NCBI RefSeq assembly: GCF_001542775.1
Contig: NZ_CP014145.1
Span: forward strand, 1,674,001-1,738,000
DNA length: 64,000 bases
From: Microterricola viridarii
GTDB taxonomy: Bacteria > Actinomycetota > Actinomycetes > Actinomycetales > Microbacteriaceae
Direction: 5' to 3'
Positions within the stretch are counted from its first letter, which is position 1, and the number at the start of each line of letters is the position of its first letter. Below, one piece after another: positions 54,094 to 61,745 of this stretch. A model generated the notes under the pieces. The model was not told where the DNA came from. It did not search any database and saw only the letters and a program-made list of their open reading frames with translations. The translations under genes were made by a program, and so were the position numbers.

Positions 54094-54708
54094 TCAGGCG
54101 CGGATGCGCTCGTACAACGCGTTGGCCGCGGTCGCGAATGTGCCGACGTAGTCGATCCGCTCCGGCAGCGTCGACCACTGGTCGCGTATGCCCTCGTTCA
54201 GCGCCAGCAGCTCCAGTACCACCTGCTGGGCGTCGGTGCCGACAGCGATCTCGCCCTGCCGCATCCGCTGCTCGATGAACGGCACGAATGCGTCCAGCGC
54301 GGCCTCCAGCGTGCGCTGGGAGCGGCCCTCGACGGGGTGACCCTCGATGCGCGACGCCCCCGTGAGCATGACGCGGAAGCGCAACAGCTCGGGCTCCGCC
54401 GCCGCGGCACGCACCGCAGCGATGAACGCGTCGAACAGCTCCCGCACTGACCCCGTCGGAACGCGGATCGACTGGTACACCTCCTCGCGGCGCTCGACGA
54501 CCGCCATGAACAGCTCGTGCTTCGTGGCGAAGTGGTGGAACAGTCCGGCATCGGTCACGCCGGCCGCGCGCGCGATGTCCGCGATGCGCGCGGACTGGTA
54601 GCCCTTGCGGCCAAACTCGGTGATGGCGGCCGTGAGGATGGCCGCGCGGCGGGCGTCCCCCCGCGCCATGCGCTTGTCGTTGCTCGGTACGGATTCCGGT
54701 GTGCTCAC
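54094..54708 (-). CDS. TetR-family regulator of the glycosidase locus
   Basis: A 204-residue TetR regulator. The helix-turn-helix is RRAAILTAAITEFGRKGYQSARIADIARAAGVTDAGLFHHFATKHELFMAVV. The C-terminal ligand domain is Ala/Glu-rich, ending ALYERIRA. GTG 54708 overlaps the glycosidase stop (GTGA), so the two genes are translationally coupled. The operator copies at 56537 and 56614 are the likely targets, giving autoregulation and control of the divergent transporter operon. Confidence 0.92.
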   Translation of the reverse strand: MSTPESVPSNDKRMARGDARRAAILTAAITEFGRKGYQSARIADIARAAGVTDAGLFHHFATKHELFMAVVERREEVYQSIRVPTGSVRELFDAFIAAVRAAAAEPELLRFRVMLTGASRIEGHPVEGRSQRTLEAALDAFVPFIEQRMRQGEIAVGTDAQQVVLELLALNEGIRDQWSTLPERIDYVGTFATAANALYERIRA

Positions 54709-56483
54709 AGGCTCGACCATACGAGACCGTGGCCGAAACCGAAGACGGGATCGACCGTGTCGAAGGGAACATCCTCCCTCGAGGCCTCGACCGCGGCCAT
54801 CGAGCGTGGGATGTCGAATGGCAGGCGCCCGGACGTCGGGGCCGCGCCGGTCACGATGTCGAGCAGCACCGCGTCGTCCACGCCGAAGCTGCCGAGAAGC
54901 GTGAGCGGGAGCGCGGCGAGCGGCGTGAGCACGGCCGGGCGATCGAGGAACACGTCGACGACCGTGGGAACGCGCGCGGCGATCGCCGCGATGCGCTCGA
55001 CGGTGGCTGGCGGAAACTCGAGGCTGCCCTGGTGGAAGCCCTGCTCGAGCATGCCCTCGCGGGGCTCGAACGGGGCGTCGATGCGCACGATTGCGACATC
55101 CGCGTCGGCGAGGCTCTCGACAGGGGTTGCGTAGCGCGCGAGAACCTCGCGGTCGACGCCCTCTGTGTAGACGCGGGTGGCCGCGGTGAGCCGCAGCTGC
55201 CCGCCCTGCAGGGCGACGACGGAGGCCCGCTGCACCCGGCGGGCGAGCTCGATGTGCTCGGGGGTGGCGATGTGCCGGGCCACGCGGTCGGCATCGGCGG
55301 CGCCGTCGCCGGGCCCGTCGAGCAGGCCGAGCGCTGCCTTCTCCCTGAGCACGCGCCGCACCGACACGTCGACCCGCTCCAGGGAGATCAGGCCGCGCTC
55401 GAGTGCCTCGAGGAGCGGGGCGGGATCGTCCTCGCCGCCGAGCTGGTCGACGCCGGCATCGAACAGTCGGGCGACGCGCTCGGCGGGGCTGGCCTGCAGC
55501 ATCCCCCAGGCGCGCACCGGGAACTCGATGCCCAGCCGCGGCAGCCGCATGCCGCTGACGATGTTGAAGTCGGTCACGACCACCCCGTCGAAGCCCAGCC
55601 GCCCCCGCAGCACATCGGTGAGGATGCGCCGCTCGAACGCGAAGCCCACCTCGTCGGCGTCCAGCCCGATGGGTGCCGCATAGCCGGGCATCACGCGTAC
55701 CACGCCGGCCCGCACGGCGGCGGCGAACGGGGCGAGGTGGTCTTCGAAGCGCCCGCCGGGGTACACCGTGTGCGCCCCACGCTCGAAGTGGGAGTCCTCG
55801 CCGCCACGCTGCGGCCCGCCTCCCGGGAAGTGCTTCACGGTCGCGGCGACGCCGGACTCCTGCAGGCCCGCCACGTACTCGGTGACCAACTCGGCCGCGA
55901 GAGCCGGGTCCTCGCCGAAGGTGCCGGCGACCCGCCCCCAGCGCGGCTCGGTCGCGAGGTCTGCCATCGGGTGCAGGGCGATCCGGATGCCGGCGGCCCG
56001 CAGCTCCGCTCCGATCATGCGCGCGGCCTCCCGAACGAGCGCCGGATCGCGTGTCGCGGCCAGGCCGATCGGCTCCGGCAGCACCGTGAACCCGCCGCCG
56101 CTCATCGCGACCTGCGCGTTGCGATTGCGGCCGTGCACGGGGTCGGCGGCCACCGAGACGGGGATGCCGAGGCGGGTGGATGCCGCAAGCCGGCGCACGT
56201 TCTCGCCCCAGCGGGCCAGCTCGGCGGCCGGCGCCGCGTTCATCAGCGTCAGGTGGGTGATGTGCCGCGCGCGGACCAGCTCGGTGGTCGGCGCGAAGCC
56301 GAACGGCGACTCCGACTCGGTGCCCTCCCAGAGCGACCCGTCCGCCCCGGTGACCACGCGGGCAACGAGGAGGCTCCCGACCTTCTCCTCGACGGTCATC
56401 GCCGCCAGCAGGCTCTCGACCTGCTCGGCGCCGGCCCGCACGCCGGCCTGCACGCCGGCCGGCGCTGCGGAGGTGTCCACCAT
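54705..56483 (-). CDS. Glycoside hydrolase family 3 enzyme
   Basis: A 592-residue GH3 protein. Landmarks: EEKVGSLLVARVV near the N-terminus, HPMADLATEPRWGRVAGTFGEDP, ATVKHFPGGGPQRGGEDSH (KHF motif), and GFDGVVVTDFNIVSG, where Asp305 is the probable nucleophile. A C-terminal alpha/beta sandwich follows (VVDVFLDRPAVLTPL, LPFDIPRS). It has no signal peptide, so it acts in the cytoplasm on sugars or glycosides, probably imported by the divergent MFS protein. ATG 56483 has AAGGAG 6 nt upstream; longer frames to 56675 are not supported. Confidence 0.92.
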   Translation of the reverse strand: MVDTSAAPAGVQAGVRAGAEQVESLLAAMTVEEKVGSLLVARVVTGADGSLWEGTESESPFGFAPTTELVRARHITHLTLMNAAPAAELARWGENVRRLAASTRLGIPVSVAADPVHGRNRNAQVAMSGGGFTVLPEPIGLAATRDPALVREAARMIGAELRAAGIRIALHPMADLATEPRWGRVAGTFGEDPALAAELVTEYVAGLQESGVAATVKHFPGGGPQRGGEDSHFERGAHTVYPGGRFEDHLAPFAAAVRAGVVRVMPGYAAPIGLDADEVGFAFERRILTDVLRGRLGFDGVVVTDFNIVSGMRLPRLGIEFPVRAWGMLQASPAERVARLFDAGVDQLGGEDDPAPLLEALERGLISLERVDVSVRRVLREKAALGLLDGPGDGAADADRVARHIATPEHIELARRVQRASVVALQGGQLRLTAATRVYTEGVDREVLARYATPVESLADADVAIVRIDAPFEPREGMLEQGFHQGSLEFPPATVERIAAIAARVPTVVDVFLDRPAVLTPLAALPLTLLGSFGVDDAVLLDIVTGAAPTSGRLPFDIPRSMAAVEASREDVPFDTVDPVFGFGHGLVWSSL

Positions 56484-56536
56484 GAAAGCTCCTTCGTCTC
56501 GGCCGCGCAGGGGCGACCCGCACCCAGTAGACCACA

Positions 56537-56556
56537 AACCTAGTGACGACTTGGTG
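56537..56556. promoter_or_regulatory. Operator copy 1 (TetR), glycosidase side
   Basis: AACCTAGT-GACG-ACTTGGTG, an imperfect copy of the dyad at 56614: the left 8-bp arm is identical and the right arm differs at two positions. It lies about 54 bp upstream of the glycosidase start. Confidence 0.6.
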
Positions 56557-56613
56557 ACTTTTCGGTGAATGATTGCGTACGAATCGTGCGGCACAGTATG
56601 GTCATCTGGAATT

Positions 56614-56633
56614 AACCTAGTTGCTACTAGGTT
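56614..56633. promoter_or_regulatory. Operator copy 2 (TetR), transporter side
   Basis: AACCTAGT-TGCT-ACTAGGTT is a perfect dyad with 8-bp arms. It lies 63 bp before the MFS start, 77 bp (centre to centre) from the imperfect copy in front of the glycosidase gene. Confidence 0.7.
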
Positions 56634-56695
56634 TTTGAACGCGGGAAGAGAGCGATTGGTCCAATGAGGGATCAATCCAACCGAGGAAGGTTCTC

Positions 56696-58036
56696 ATGGC
56701 CAACACCGTCGATGCGCTGTCCCCCACGCGCGTCCCCATGTCTCGCATCTACCTGTTCGCACTCATCGAGCTGGCAACGCTCGGCGCTCTCATCACGCCC
56801 CTGGTGGTGTCGCTCTCCCTGAAAGTGCTGCAGCTGGTTCCGGAGGCCGAGAAGGAAGGAGCCCTCGGGATCGTCGCCGCGCTCGGAGCGCTCTCGGCGC
56901 TCCTCGCCAATCCAATCTTCGGCCATCTCTCCGACCGCACGCAGAGTCGGTTCGGCCGCCGCCGGCCGTGGCTCGTTGCCGGCGTGCTCGGGGGGCTTGC
57001 GGCATCCGTGCTGCTGGCAATCGCGCCAAACCTGCCGGTCATGATCGTGGCGTGGGTACTGGCGCAGGCCGCGTACAACGCGACCCTCGCCGCGCTGTCC
57101 GCCCTGCTGGCCGACCAGGTCCCCGAACAGCAGCGCGCGAAGGCCTCCGGGATCTTCGGCGCGTTCGGATTCCTCGGCATGGTGCCGGCCATGATCGTCG
57201 CGGCCCTGTTCGCGTCGAACCTGACGCTCGTCATGCTGGTCATGCCGGTTTTCGCGGTCGTCGTCGTCACGGTCATCTGCCTCGTCATCCCCGACCCGCA
57301 GGTTGATCGCCAGGATGCCGGTCGCCGCTCGTTCGCGCAGGTCTTCTCGGCGTTCGTCTTCAACCCGGCGAAGGTTCCGGCGTTCACGCTGGTCTGGGTG
57401 CAGCGCGCGACGATGCAGTTCGGCTACACGGTGGTGTCGACCTTCGCCCTGTTCTACCTGATGATCCGCCTCGGCATGGACCAGACCGGCGCGGCGAGCC
57501 TGACGTCGATCGCGACGCTGGCCGGGGCCGCTCTCAACGTCGTTGCGGCATTCACCTGCGGCTACCTCGCCTCACGGCGCGGGAACTATGCCCCCTTCGT
57601 CATCGGCTCGGCCGCCCTCATGGTGGTGTCCCTGCTGATGAAGGCCTTCACCGACGACCTCTCGGTGTTCTGGATCAGCACCGCGCTCGCCGGCTTCGCC
57701 CTCGGCGCCTACTACGCCGTCGACCTCGCCCTCGTGATGCGCACGCTGCCGGCCGGCGAGGAGGGCAAGTACCTCGGCATCTTCAACGTCGCCAAGACGC
57801 TGCCCCAGTCGCTGGCGCCCGCGCTCGCGCCGTTCATCGTGTTGATCGGCGGAGCCGACCCGATCGCCGGCGGCGAGAAGAACTACGCCGCGCTCTACAT
57901 TGTGGCCGCCGTCGCCGTGCTAGCCTCGCTGCTCACCCTCCCCGGGCTGCGTGGCGTGCTGCGGCGCGCAGACTCCGAGCGCCCCCGCGTCGCGTCCGCC
58001 CCCGCACGCATCACCGAGAAGGCAGAAGTCGCATGA
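56696..58036 (+). CDS. MFS transporter, likely sugar/glycoside uptake
   Basis: A 446-residue major facilitator with about 12 helices (YLFALIELATLGALITPLVVSL, GLAASVLLAIAPNLPVMIVAWVLA, FALFYLMIRLGMDQTGAASLTSIA, VLASLLTLPGLRGVL). Loop FGHLSDRTQSRFGRRRPWLVAG matches motif A, and the whole resembles glycoside-pentoside-hexuronide/sugar MFS proteins (GRRRPW). With the divergent GH3 glycosidase it would import its substrate. ATG 56696 has an AGGAAGG ribosome-binding site. It overlaps the phosphatase gene by 4 bp. Confidence 0.88.
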   Translation: MANTVDALSPTRVPMSRIYLFALIELATLGALITPLVVSLSLKVLQLVPEAEKEGALGIVAALGALSALLANPIFGHLSDRTQSRFGRRRPWLVAGVLGGLAASVLLAIAPNLPVMIVAWVLAQAAYNATLAALSALLADQVPEQQRAKASGIFGAFGFLGMVPAMIVAALFASNLTLVMLVMPVFAVVVVTVICLVIPDPQVDRQDAGRRSFAQVFSAFVFNPAKVPAFTLVWVQRATMQFGYTVVSTFALFYLMIRLGMDQTGAASLTSIATLAGAALNVVAAFTCGYLASRRGNYAPFVIGSAALMVVSLLMKAFTDDLSVFWISTALAGFALGAYYAVDLALVMRTLPAGEEGKYLGIFNVAKTLPQSLAPALAPFIVLIGGADPIAGGEKNYAALYIVAAVAVLASLLTLPGLRGVLRRADSERPRVASAPARITEKAEVA

Positions 58037-58809
58037 GCTCACTCTTCGCCGGCACCTACAACGCCAGAGACACCGGCGGGATGCCGCTGGCATCCGGCGG
58101 CACGACCAGGTCGGGCGTGCTCTACCGCTCAGACTCGCTCGGCACCGCTTCCGACGCCGGCCTCGAGTCGCTGGCCTCGACGCCGATCGGGGTGATCGTG
58201 GACTTCCGCACCGGGCCGGAGCGGGAGCAGGCGCCGGACCGACTGCCGGTCAGCCGTTCGATCACTGTCGTCGAGGTGCCTCTCCTCGAGGGGGCGATGG
58301 CCGCTCCGACCTCAACCGGCGAGCCGGTCTCCCCGGAGGCGATGCTGGCGGCGCTGTCGCAGCTGCCGACGATGCCGGAGCTGTACGTGGGGATGCTGCG
58401 GCACGGCGCCGCGTCTTTCGCGCAGGTCGCGCGGCTCGTCGCCGAGCCAGCGGATGCCGAGCATCCGGCCGTGTTGGTGCACTGCACGGCCGGGAAGGAC
58501 CGCACGGGCGTCGCCACCGCGCTGCTGCTCGACGCCGCCGGGGCGGAACGCGAGGCGGTTGTTGCCGACTACGCCCTGAGCGGGTCCAACCTCGCCGGCG
58601 AGTGGGCAGATGCGATGCTCGCGCGCCTGGCGGCGGCTGGCGTTCCCGCGCTCCCCCAGCTCACGGAGCTGGTGACCACGACACCGCGCGAGGCGATCGA
58701 GGCCGCGCTCGGCTGGCTCGATGAGCAGGGCGGGTCCGCAGCGTACCTGCGCGCCGGCGGGCTCTCCGAGGAGCACTTGGACGGCCTGCGGGCGCAGCTC
58801 GCCGGCTGA
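58033..58809 (+). CDS. Tyrosine-type phosphatase (DUF4345/Siw14-like, PTP loop)
   Basis: A 258-residue protein-tyrosine-phosphatase-fold protein. The PTP loop is HCTAGKDRTG (58478-58507 region) with the catalytic Cys, and VIVDFRTGPE and YVGMLRHGAASFAQV lie in the N-terminal half as in LipA/PtpB-like bacterial phosphatases. The substrate may be phosphotyrosine, phosphoinositide or a sugar phosphate. Its ATGA overlap with the MFS gene and shared operator put it in the glycoside regulon, so a sugar-phosphate role is an open possibility. Confidence 0.9.
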   Translation: MSSLFAGTYNARDTGGMPLASGGTTRSGVLYRSDSLGTASDAGLESLASTPIGVIVDFRTGPEREQAPDRLPVSRSITVVEVPLLEGAMAAPTSTGEPVSPEAMLAALSQLPTMPELYVGMLRHGAASFAQVARLVAEPADAEHPAVLVHCTAGKDRTGVATALLLDAAGAEREAVVADYALSGSNLAGEWADAMLARLAAAGVPALPQLTELVTTTPREAIEAALGWLDEQGGSAAYLRAGGLSEEHLDGLRAQLAG

Positions 58810-58894
58810 CGGAGCACGGGCCCGTCTCGCAATTCGCGGGCGTAAGCTTCGCCCTGTCGGCCCGGTCAAGCTGGCCGCAGAATCGGAGACGATC

Positions 58895-59230
58895 ATGTCC
58901 AAGTTCGTTGTGATTTACACCTCGCCGGAAAGCGTCGAATCGGCAGTGGAGAGTTTGACCCCCGAGGAAGAAGCCGCCAGCACCCAGGCCTGGATGGACT
59001 GGGCTGCGCGCACCGGCGAGAAGCTGGCCGACTTCGGCGCCCCGCTCGGCCACGGCAAGCACGTCGCGCAGTCCGGCGTCACGGATGCGCCGGTGGGCGT
59101 CGGAGGCTACTCCTTCGTCGAGGCGGTCGACCTCGACGAGGCCGTGGCAATGATGGACGGGCACCCGCACCTCTTGACGCCCGGCGGCACCATCCAGGTG
59201 TACGAGGTGCTCGCGGTCCCGGGCATGTGA
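58895..59230 (+). CDS. YCII-family protein
   Basis: A 111-residue YCII-related protein of dimeric ferredoxin-like fold: MSKFVVIYTSPESVE, then AWMDWAARTGEKLADFGAPLGHGK and VGGYSFVEAVDLDEAVAMMDGHPHLL. The conserved His pair (GHGKHV, HPHL) is where family members place a catalytic or binding His. Function unknown. ATG 58895. A GC-rich hairpin follows its stop. Confidence 0.85.
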   Translation: MSKFVVIYTSPESVESAVESLTPEEEAASTQAWMDWAARTGEKLADFGAPLGHGKHVAQSGVTDAPVGVGGYSFVEAVDLDEAVAMMDGHPHLLTPGGTIQVYEVLAVPGM

Positions 59231-59237
59231 GCGGGCA

Positions 59238-59272
59238 CCGTGGGGCGCCGGCACTCGGCCGGCGCCCCACGG
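59238..59272 (+). terminator. Hairpin after YCII gene
   Basis: A perfect 14-bp stem (CCGTGGGGCGCCGG and complement) with a 7-nt loop begins 8 bp after the YCII stop. There is no T tract, so termination may be factor-assisted. Confidence 0.6.
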
Positions 59273-59315
59273 GGCGTGCTCCCTAGAACGCGGTGATGAC
59301 CACGCGCGTGATGTC

Positions 59316-59555
59316 GTGAACGACCTGTTCGTGCAGGCACTCTCGGAGTCGACCCGCGACGTCGTGCGCGCGGAGCGGGCGGACCTCGATGAGGACGGCG
59401 TGCGGATCGCCTCGGACTTCTTGGGCGCGGGCACCGCGCGGGTGGTCACCGACTGGCTGGAACGCCCCGGCGAGACGTCACGCGAACAGGTGATCGAGGT
59501 GCTCTTCCTCATGCTGCCGACCTGGCTGACCCAGGACGACGTCGGCACGCACTGA
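59316..59555 (+). pseudogene. C-terminal remnant of a TetR-like regulator
   Basis: Only about 80 codons remain open (RADLDEDGVRIASDFLGAGTARVVTDWLERPGETSREQVIEVLFLMLPTWLTQ). This looks like the C-terminal ligand-domain end of a TetR protein (FLGAGTARVVTDWLE), but no helix-turn-helix precedes it. Upstream sequence in this frame is a short GC-rich gap after a hairpin. I read it as the leftover of a broken gene; a small independent ORF starting at GTG 59316 is less likely. Confidence 0.4.
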
Positions 59556-59568
59556 GCCGGAAGCCGCA

Positions 59569-60168
59569 TCACACGCCGGCGACCGCTGCCGGTTGGATGG
59601 CAGCGCGCACCAGGCGCAGTTGCAGCGCAATGCCGGGCCTCACCGGGAGCAGTGCGGAACGCTGGGCTTTGACACCGTCGACAGATGCCAGCAGCAGGAC
59701 GGCCAACTCCGCGCTTGCGGCCGCGATGCCGGAGAGACGAATCTCACCGCGGCCCTCGGCTGCATCCAACGCGTCCCGGAGGAGGTCAATGAGCCGCCGC
59801 CGTGCGCTCAGCACCACGTCCCCGACGAGTTCGGCGCTGGCGTCAAAGAGCTCCGCCCCGTGCGGGCTCGCCGCGATCTGCTCGACGAGACCCTCGAAGT
59901 AGGCCACGAGAGCGGCCTCGATTCGCTCGAAGACATCGCCGGATTGACCAAGCTCGGCCTCCACGAGCGCCATGACCGCGGCATGGGTTCGCACCGCACC
60001 TGAGCGGAAGACGTCCTCCTTGTTCGCGAAGTGGAGGTAGAGAGCCGCCCGGGAGATCCCAGCCGCGCGGGCAATGTCTTGCATCGACGTCTTCTGAAAG
60101 CCGTAGGTGCAGAAGACGGGGAGCGAGGAGTCGAGGATGCGAGCGGACTTGGCTTCGGGAGTGGGCAC
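59569..60168 (-). CDS. TetR-family regulator
   Basis: A 199-residue TetR regulator. The helix-turn-helix is ARILDSSLPVFCTYGFQKTSMQDIARAAGISRAALYLHFANKEDVFRSGA. The C-terminal domain follows (VALVAYFEGLVEQIA, then AELAVLLLASVDGVKAQRSALL). I prefer GTG 60168 over GTG 60183: an inferred promoter (TTGACA, 17 bp, CAATAT) ends five bases before 60168, so the transcript would start at that GTG (leaderless), and 60183 would fall inside the operator. It diverges from the NTF2-like gene. Confidence 0.87.
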   Translation of the reverse strand: MPTPEAKSARILDSSLPVFCTYGFQKTSMQDIARAAGISRAALYLHFANKEDVFRSGAVRTHAAVMALVEAELGQSGDVFERIEAALVAYFEGLVEQIAASPHGAELFDASAELVGDVVLSARRRLIDLLRDALDAAEGRGEIRLSGIAAASAELAVLLLASVDGVKAQRSALLPVRPGIALQLRLVRAAIQPAAVAGV

Positions 60169-60176
60169 AATCGATA

Positions 60177-60202
60177 TTGACACTTTCGACTGAAAGTGTC
60201 AA
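60177..60202. promoter_or_regulatory. Symmetrical operator with divergent promoters
   Basis: TTGACACTTTC-GACT-GAAAGTGTCAA is a perfect dyad with 11-bp arms. Each arm end reads TTGACA on its own strand. On the minus strand it leads with a 17-bp spacer to CAATAT (-10-like) and a GTG start at 60168. On the plus strand it leads with a 17-bp spacer to CAATCT, upstream of the NTF2-like gene. One bound regulator would block both promoters. Confidence 0.75.
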
Positions 60203-60264
60203 TCTGTCAATCGCGTACCGCGCGCATGCCGCGGCGCCCTCCCGACCGAAAAGGACACCTCATC

Positions 60265-60687
60265 GTGACGTCATCCGCCACCCCCTCCGAGCTCACCGAG
60301 GCTCCCGTGCCCGCCGACCCCAGAGTCGAGCAGATTCGCGACCTGGAGCGGGCACGCCTGCAGGCCCTCGTCGAGGGCGACATCGCGGCAGCGAGCGCAC
60401 TGCACGCCGACGACTTCCAGCTCGTGACACCCATCGGGGCCCTTCTCACCAAGGCGCAGTACCTCGGCGCGGTGGCTGCCGGCGAGATCGACTACCTCGC
60501 CTGGGAGCCGGGCCCGATCGAGGTTCGACTCGCCGGTGAGGGAGCCACGATCCGCTATCGCGCCGAGCTCGAAGTCGTCTTCGGCGGGCACCACGTCGCG
60601 CGCACCGGCTACTGGCACACCGACAGCTACGAGCTCAACGACGGAGCGTGGCAGGCCGTGTGGTCTCAAGCCACCGAGATTCGGTAA
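60265..60687 (+). CDS. NTF2-like (SnoaL/DUF4440-type) protein
   Basis: A 140-residue NTF2-like protein: an N-terminal helix (VEQIRDLERARLQALVEGDIAAASALHADDFQLVTPIG) and a cone of strands (GPIEVRLAGEGATIRYRAELEVVFGGHHVARTGYWHTDSYELNDGAWQAVWSQATEI). Members are small-molecule isomerases, hydrolases or carriers. GTG 60265 has AAAAGGA upstream. It shares the operator at 60177 with the divergent TetR gene, which is its probable regulator. Confidence 0.85.
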   Translation: MTSSATPSELTEAPVPADPRVEQIRDLERARLQALVEGDIAAASALHADDFQLVTPIGALLTKAQYLGAVAAGEIDYLAWEPGPIEVRLAGEGATIRYRAELEVVFGGHHVARTGYWHTDSYELNDGAWQAVWSQATEIR

Positions 60688-60708
60688 CAGTCGACGAGGG
60701 TGGCGGCT

Positions 60709-61650
60709 CTAGCCGGCCCGCACGATCAGCGCGTCGCCGACGCCGCCCACCGAGGCAAGGATGTCGGCCGTGTCGACGATCATGCGTTGCATCGCCTCGG
60801 CGGCACGTGTCAGCGCCACGTCGCCGCGGTGGGCGAGGCTGATCGAGCGGGTCAGCCGCGGCGCACTGAGCCGCGCCGAGCACAAACCGGGCCTGTCTGC
60901 CAGCACCATAGCCGGCACCACCGCGACGCCGAGGCCACGCTCCACGCAGCGCAGCACGGCGTCCATTTCCGAGCCCTCGAGCACGATCTGCGGGCTCAGC
61001 CCGGCCTCTGCGAAGGCCTGCATGGTGGCAGCGCGCAGGTCGTAGTTCTCGTGGAACGTGATCTGCGGCAGCGCCGCCAGCTCGGCCAGCGTGATCGATT
61101 CGCGACCGCCGAACACCGTGCTCTGCGCGGCAGAGACCACGACGAGCTCCTCGGTCAGCAGCGGGATGCGGCGCAGGCTCGCCGCGGGGTTGTCCCCGTC
61201 CTCTGTGGTCGTGATGAGCGCCAGGTCGAGGCCGCCGCCGGCCAACTCGTCGAGCAGCCCGCGGGAGCCTCCCTCAGTGAGGTGCAGCTGGATGCCCGGG
61301 TATGCCGTGTGGAAGGCGGTCAGCACCTCGGCGACGAGGCTGATGCAGAGCGTCGGTGTCGCACCGAGTCGCACCCGCCCGGAGCGGAGACCGGCCAGCT
61401 CCTGCATCTCGTAGCGCACAGCCTCGGCATCCGCCAGCATGCGCCTGGCCAACGGCAGCAGCGACTCCCCCGCCGCCGTCAGGGTGATGTTGCCGCGCAC
61501 CCGGTGAAACAGCTCGGCGCCGAGGGCCGCCTCCAGAGTGGCGATCTGGCGGCTGAGCGAGGGCTGGGCCAGGTGCAGCTGCGCGGCGGCGCGGGTGAAG
61601 TGCCCGGTGCGGGCGACCTCGACGAAACTCTGCAGCTGCTCAAGATTCAT
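60709..61650 (-). CDS. LysR-family regulator
   Basis: A 313-residue LysR protein. The helix-turn-helix is LEQLQSFVEVARTGHFTRAAAQLHLAQPSLSRQIATLEAALGAELFHRV. The C-terminal co-inducer domain has LRSGRVRLGATPTLC and LDLALITTTEDGDN. It is divergent from the SdhA-like flavoprotein, the usual arrangement for a LysR target. ATG 61650. Confidence 0.94.
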   Translation of the reverse strand: MNLEQLQSFVEVARTGHFTRAAAQLHLAQPSLSRQIATLEAALGAELFHRVRGNITLTAAGESLLPLARRMLADAEAVRYEMQELAGLRSGRVRLGATPTLCISLVAEVLTAFHTAYPGIQLHLTEGGSRGLLDELAGGGLDLALITTTEDGDNPAASLRRIPLLTEELVVVSAAQSTVFGGRESITLAELAALPQITFHENYDLRAATMQAFAEAGLSPQIVLEGSEMDAVLRCVERGLGVAVVPAMVLADRPGLCSARLSAPRLTRSISLAHRGDVALTRAAEAMQRMIVDTADILASVGGVGDALIVRAG

Positions 61651-61689
61651 ATCGACAGCCTAGTTTCTATCCATAGCTAAAGCGCATCG

Positions 61690-61702
61690 ATTCGACTCGA
61701 AT
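61690..61702. promoter_or_regulatory. ATTCGA-C-TCGAAT palindrome
   Basis: A perfect 6-bp-arm dyad in the LysR/flavoprotein intergenic region, 43 bp before the flavoprotein ATG. A second short dyad, CATT-GGACT-AATG, lies at 61707-61719. Either may be a LysR site. Confidence 0.4.
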
Positions 61703-61745
61703 GATTCATTGGACTAATGGAGGAGTGCTTCTTAGCGTTGAACGC

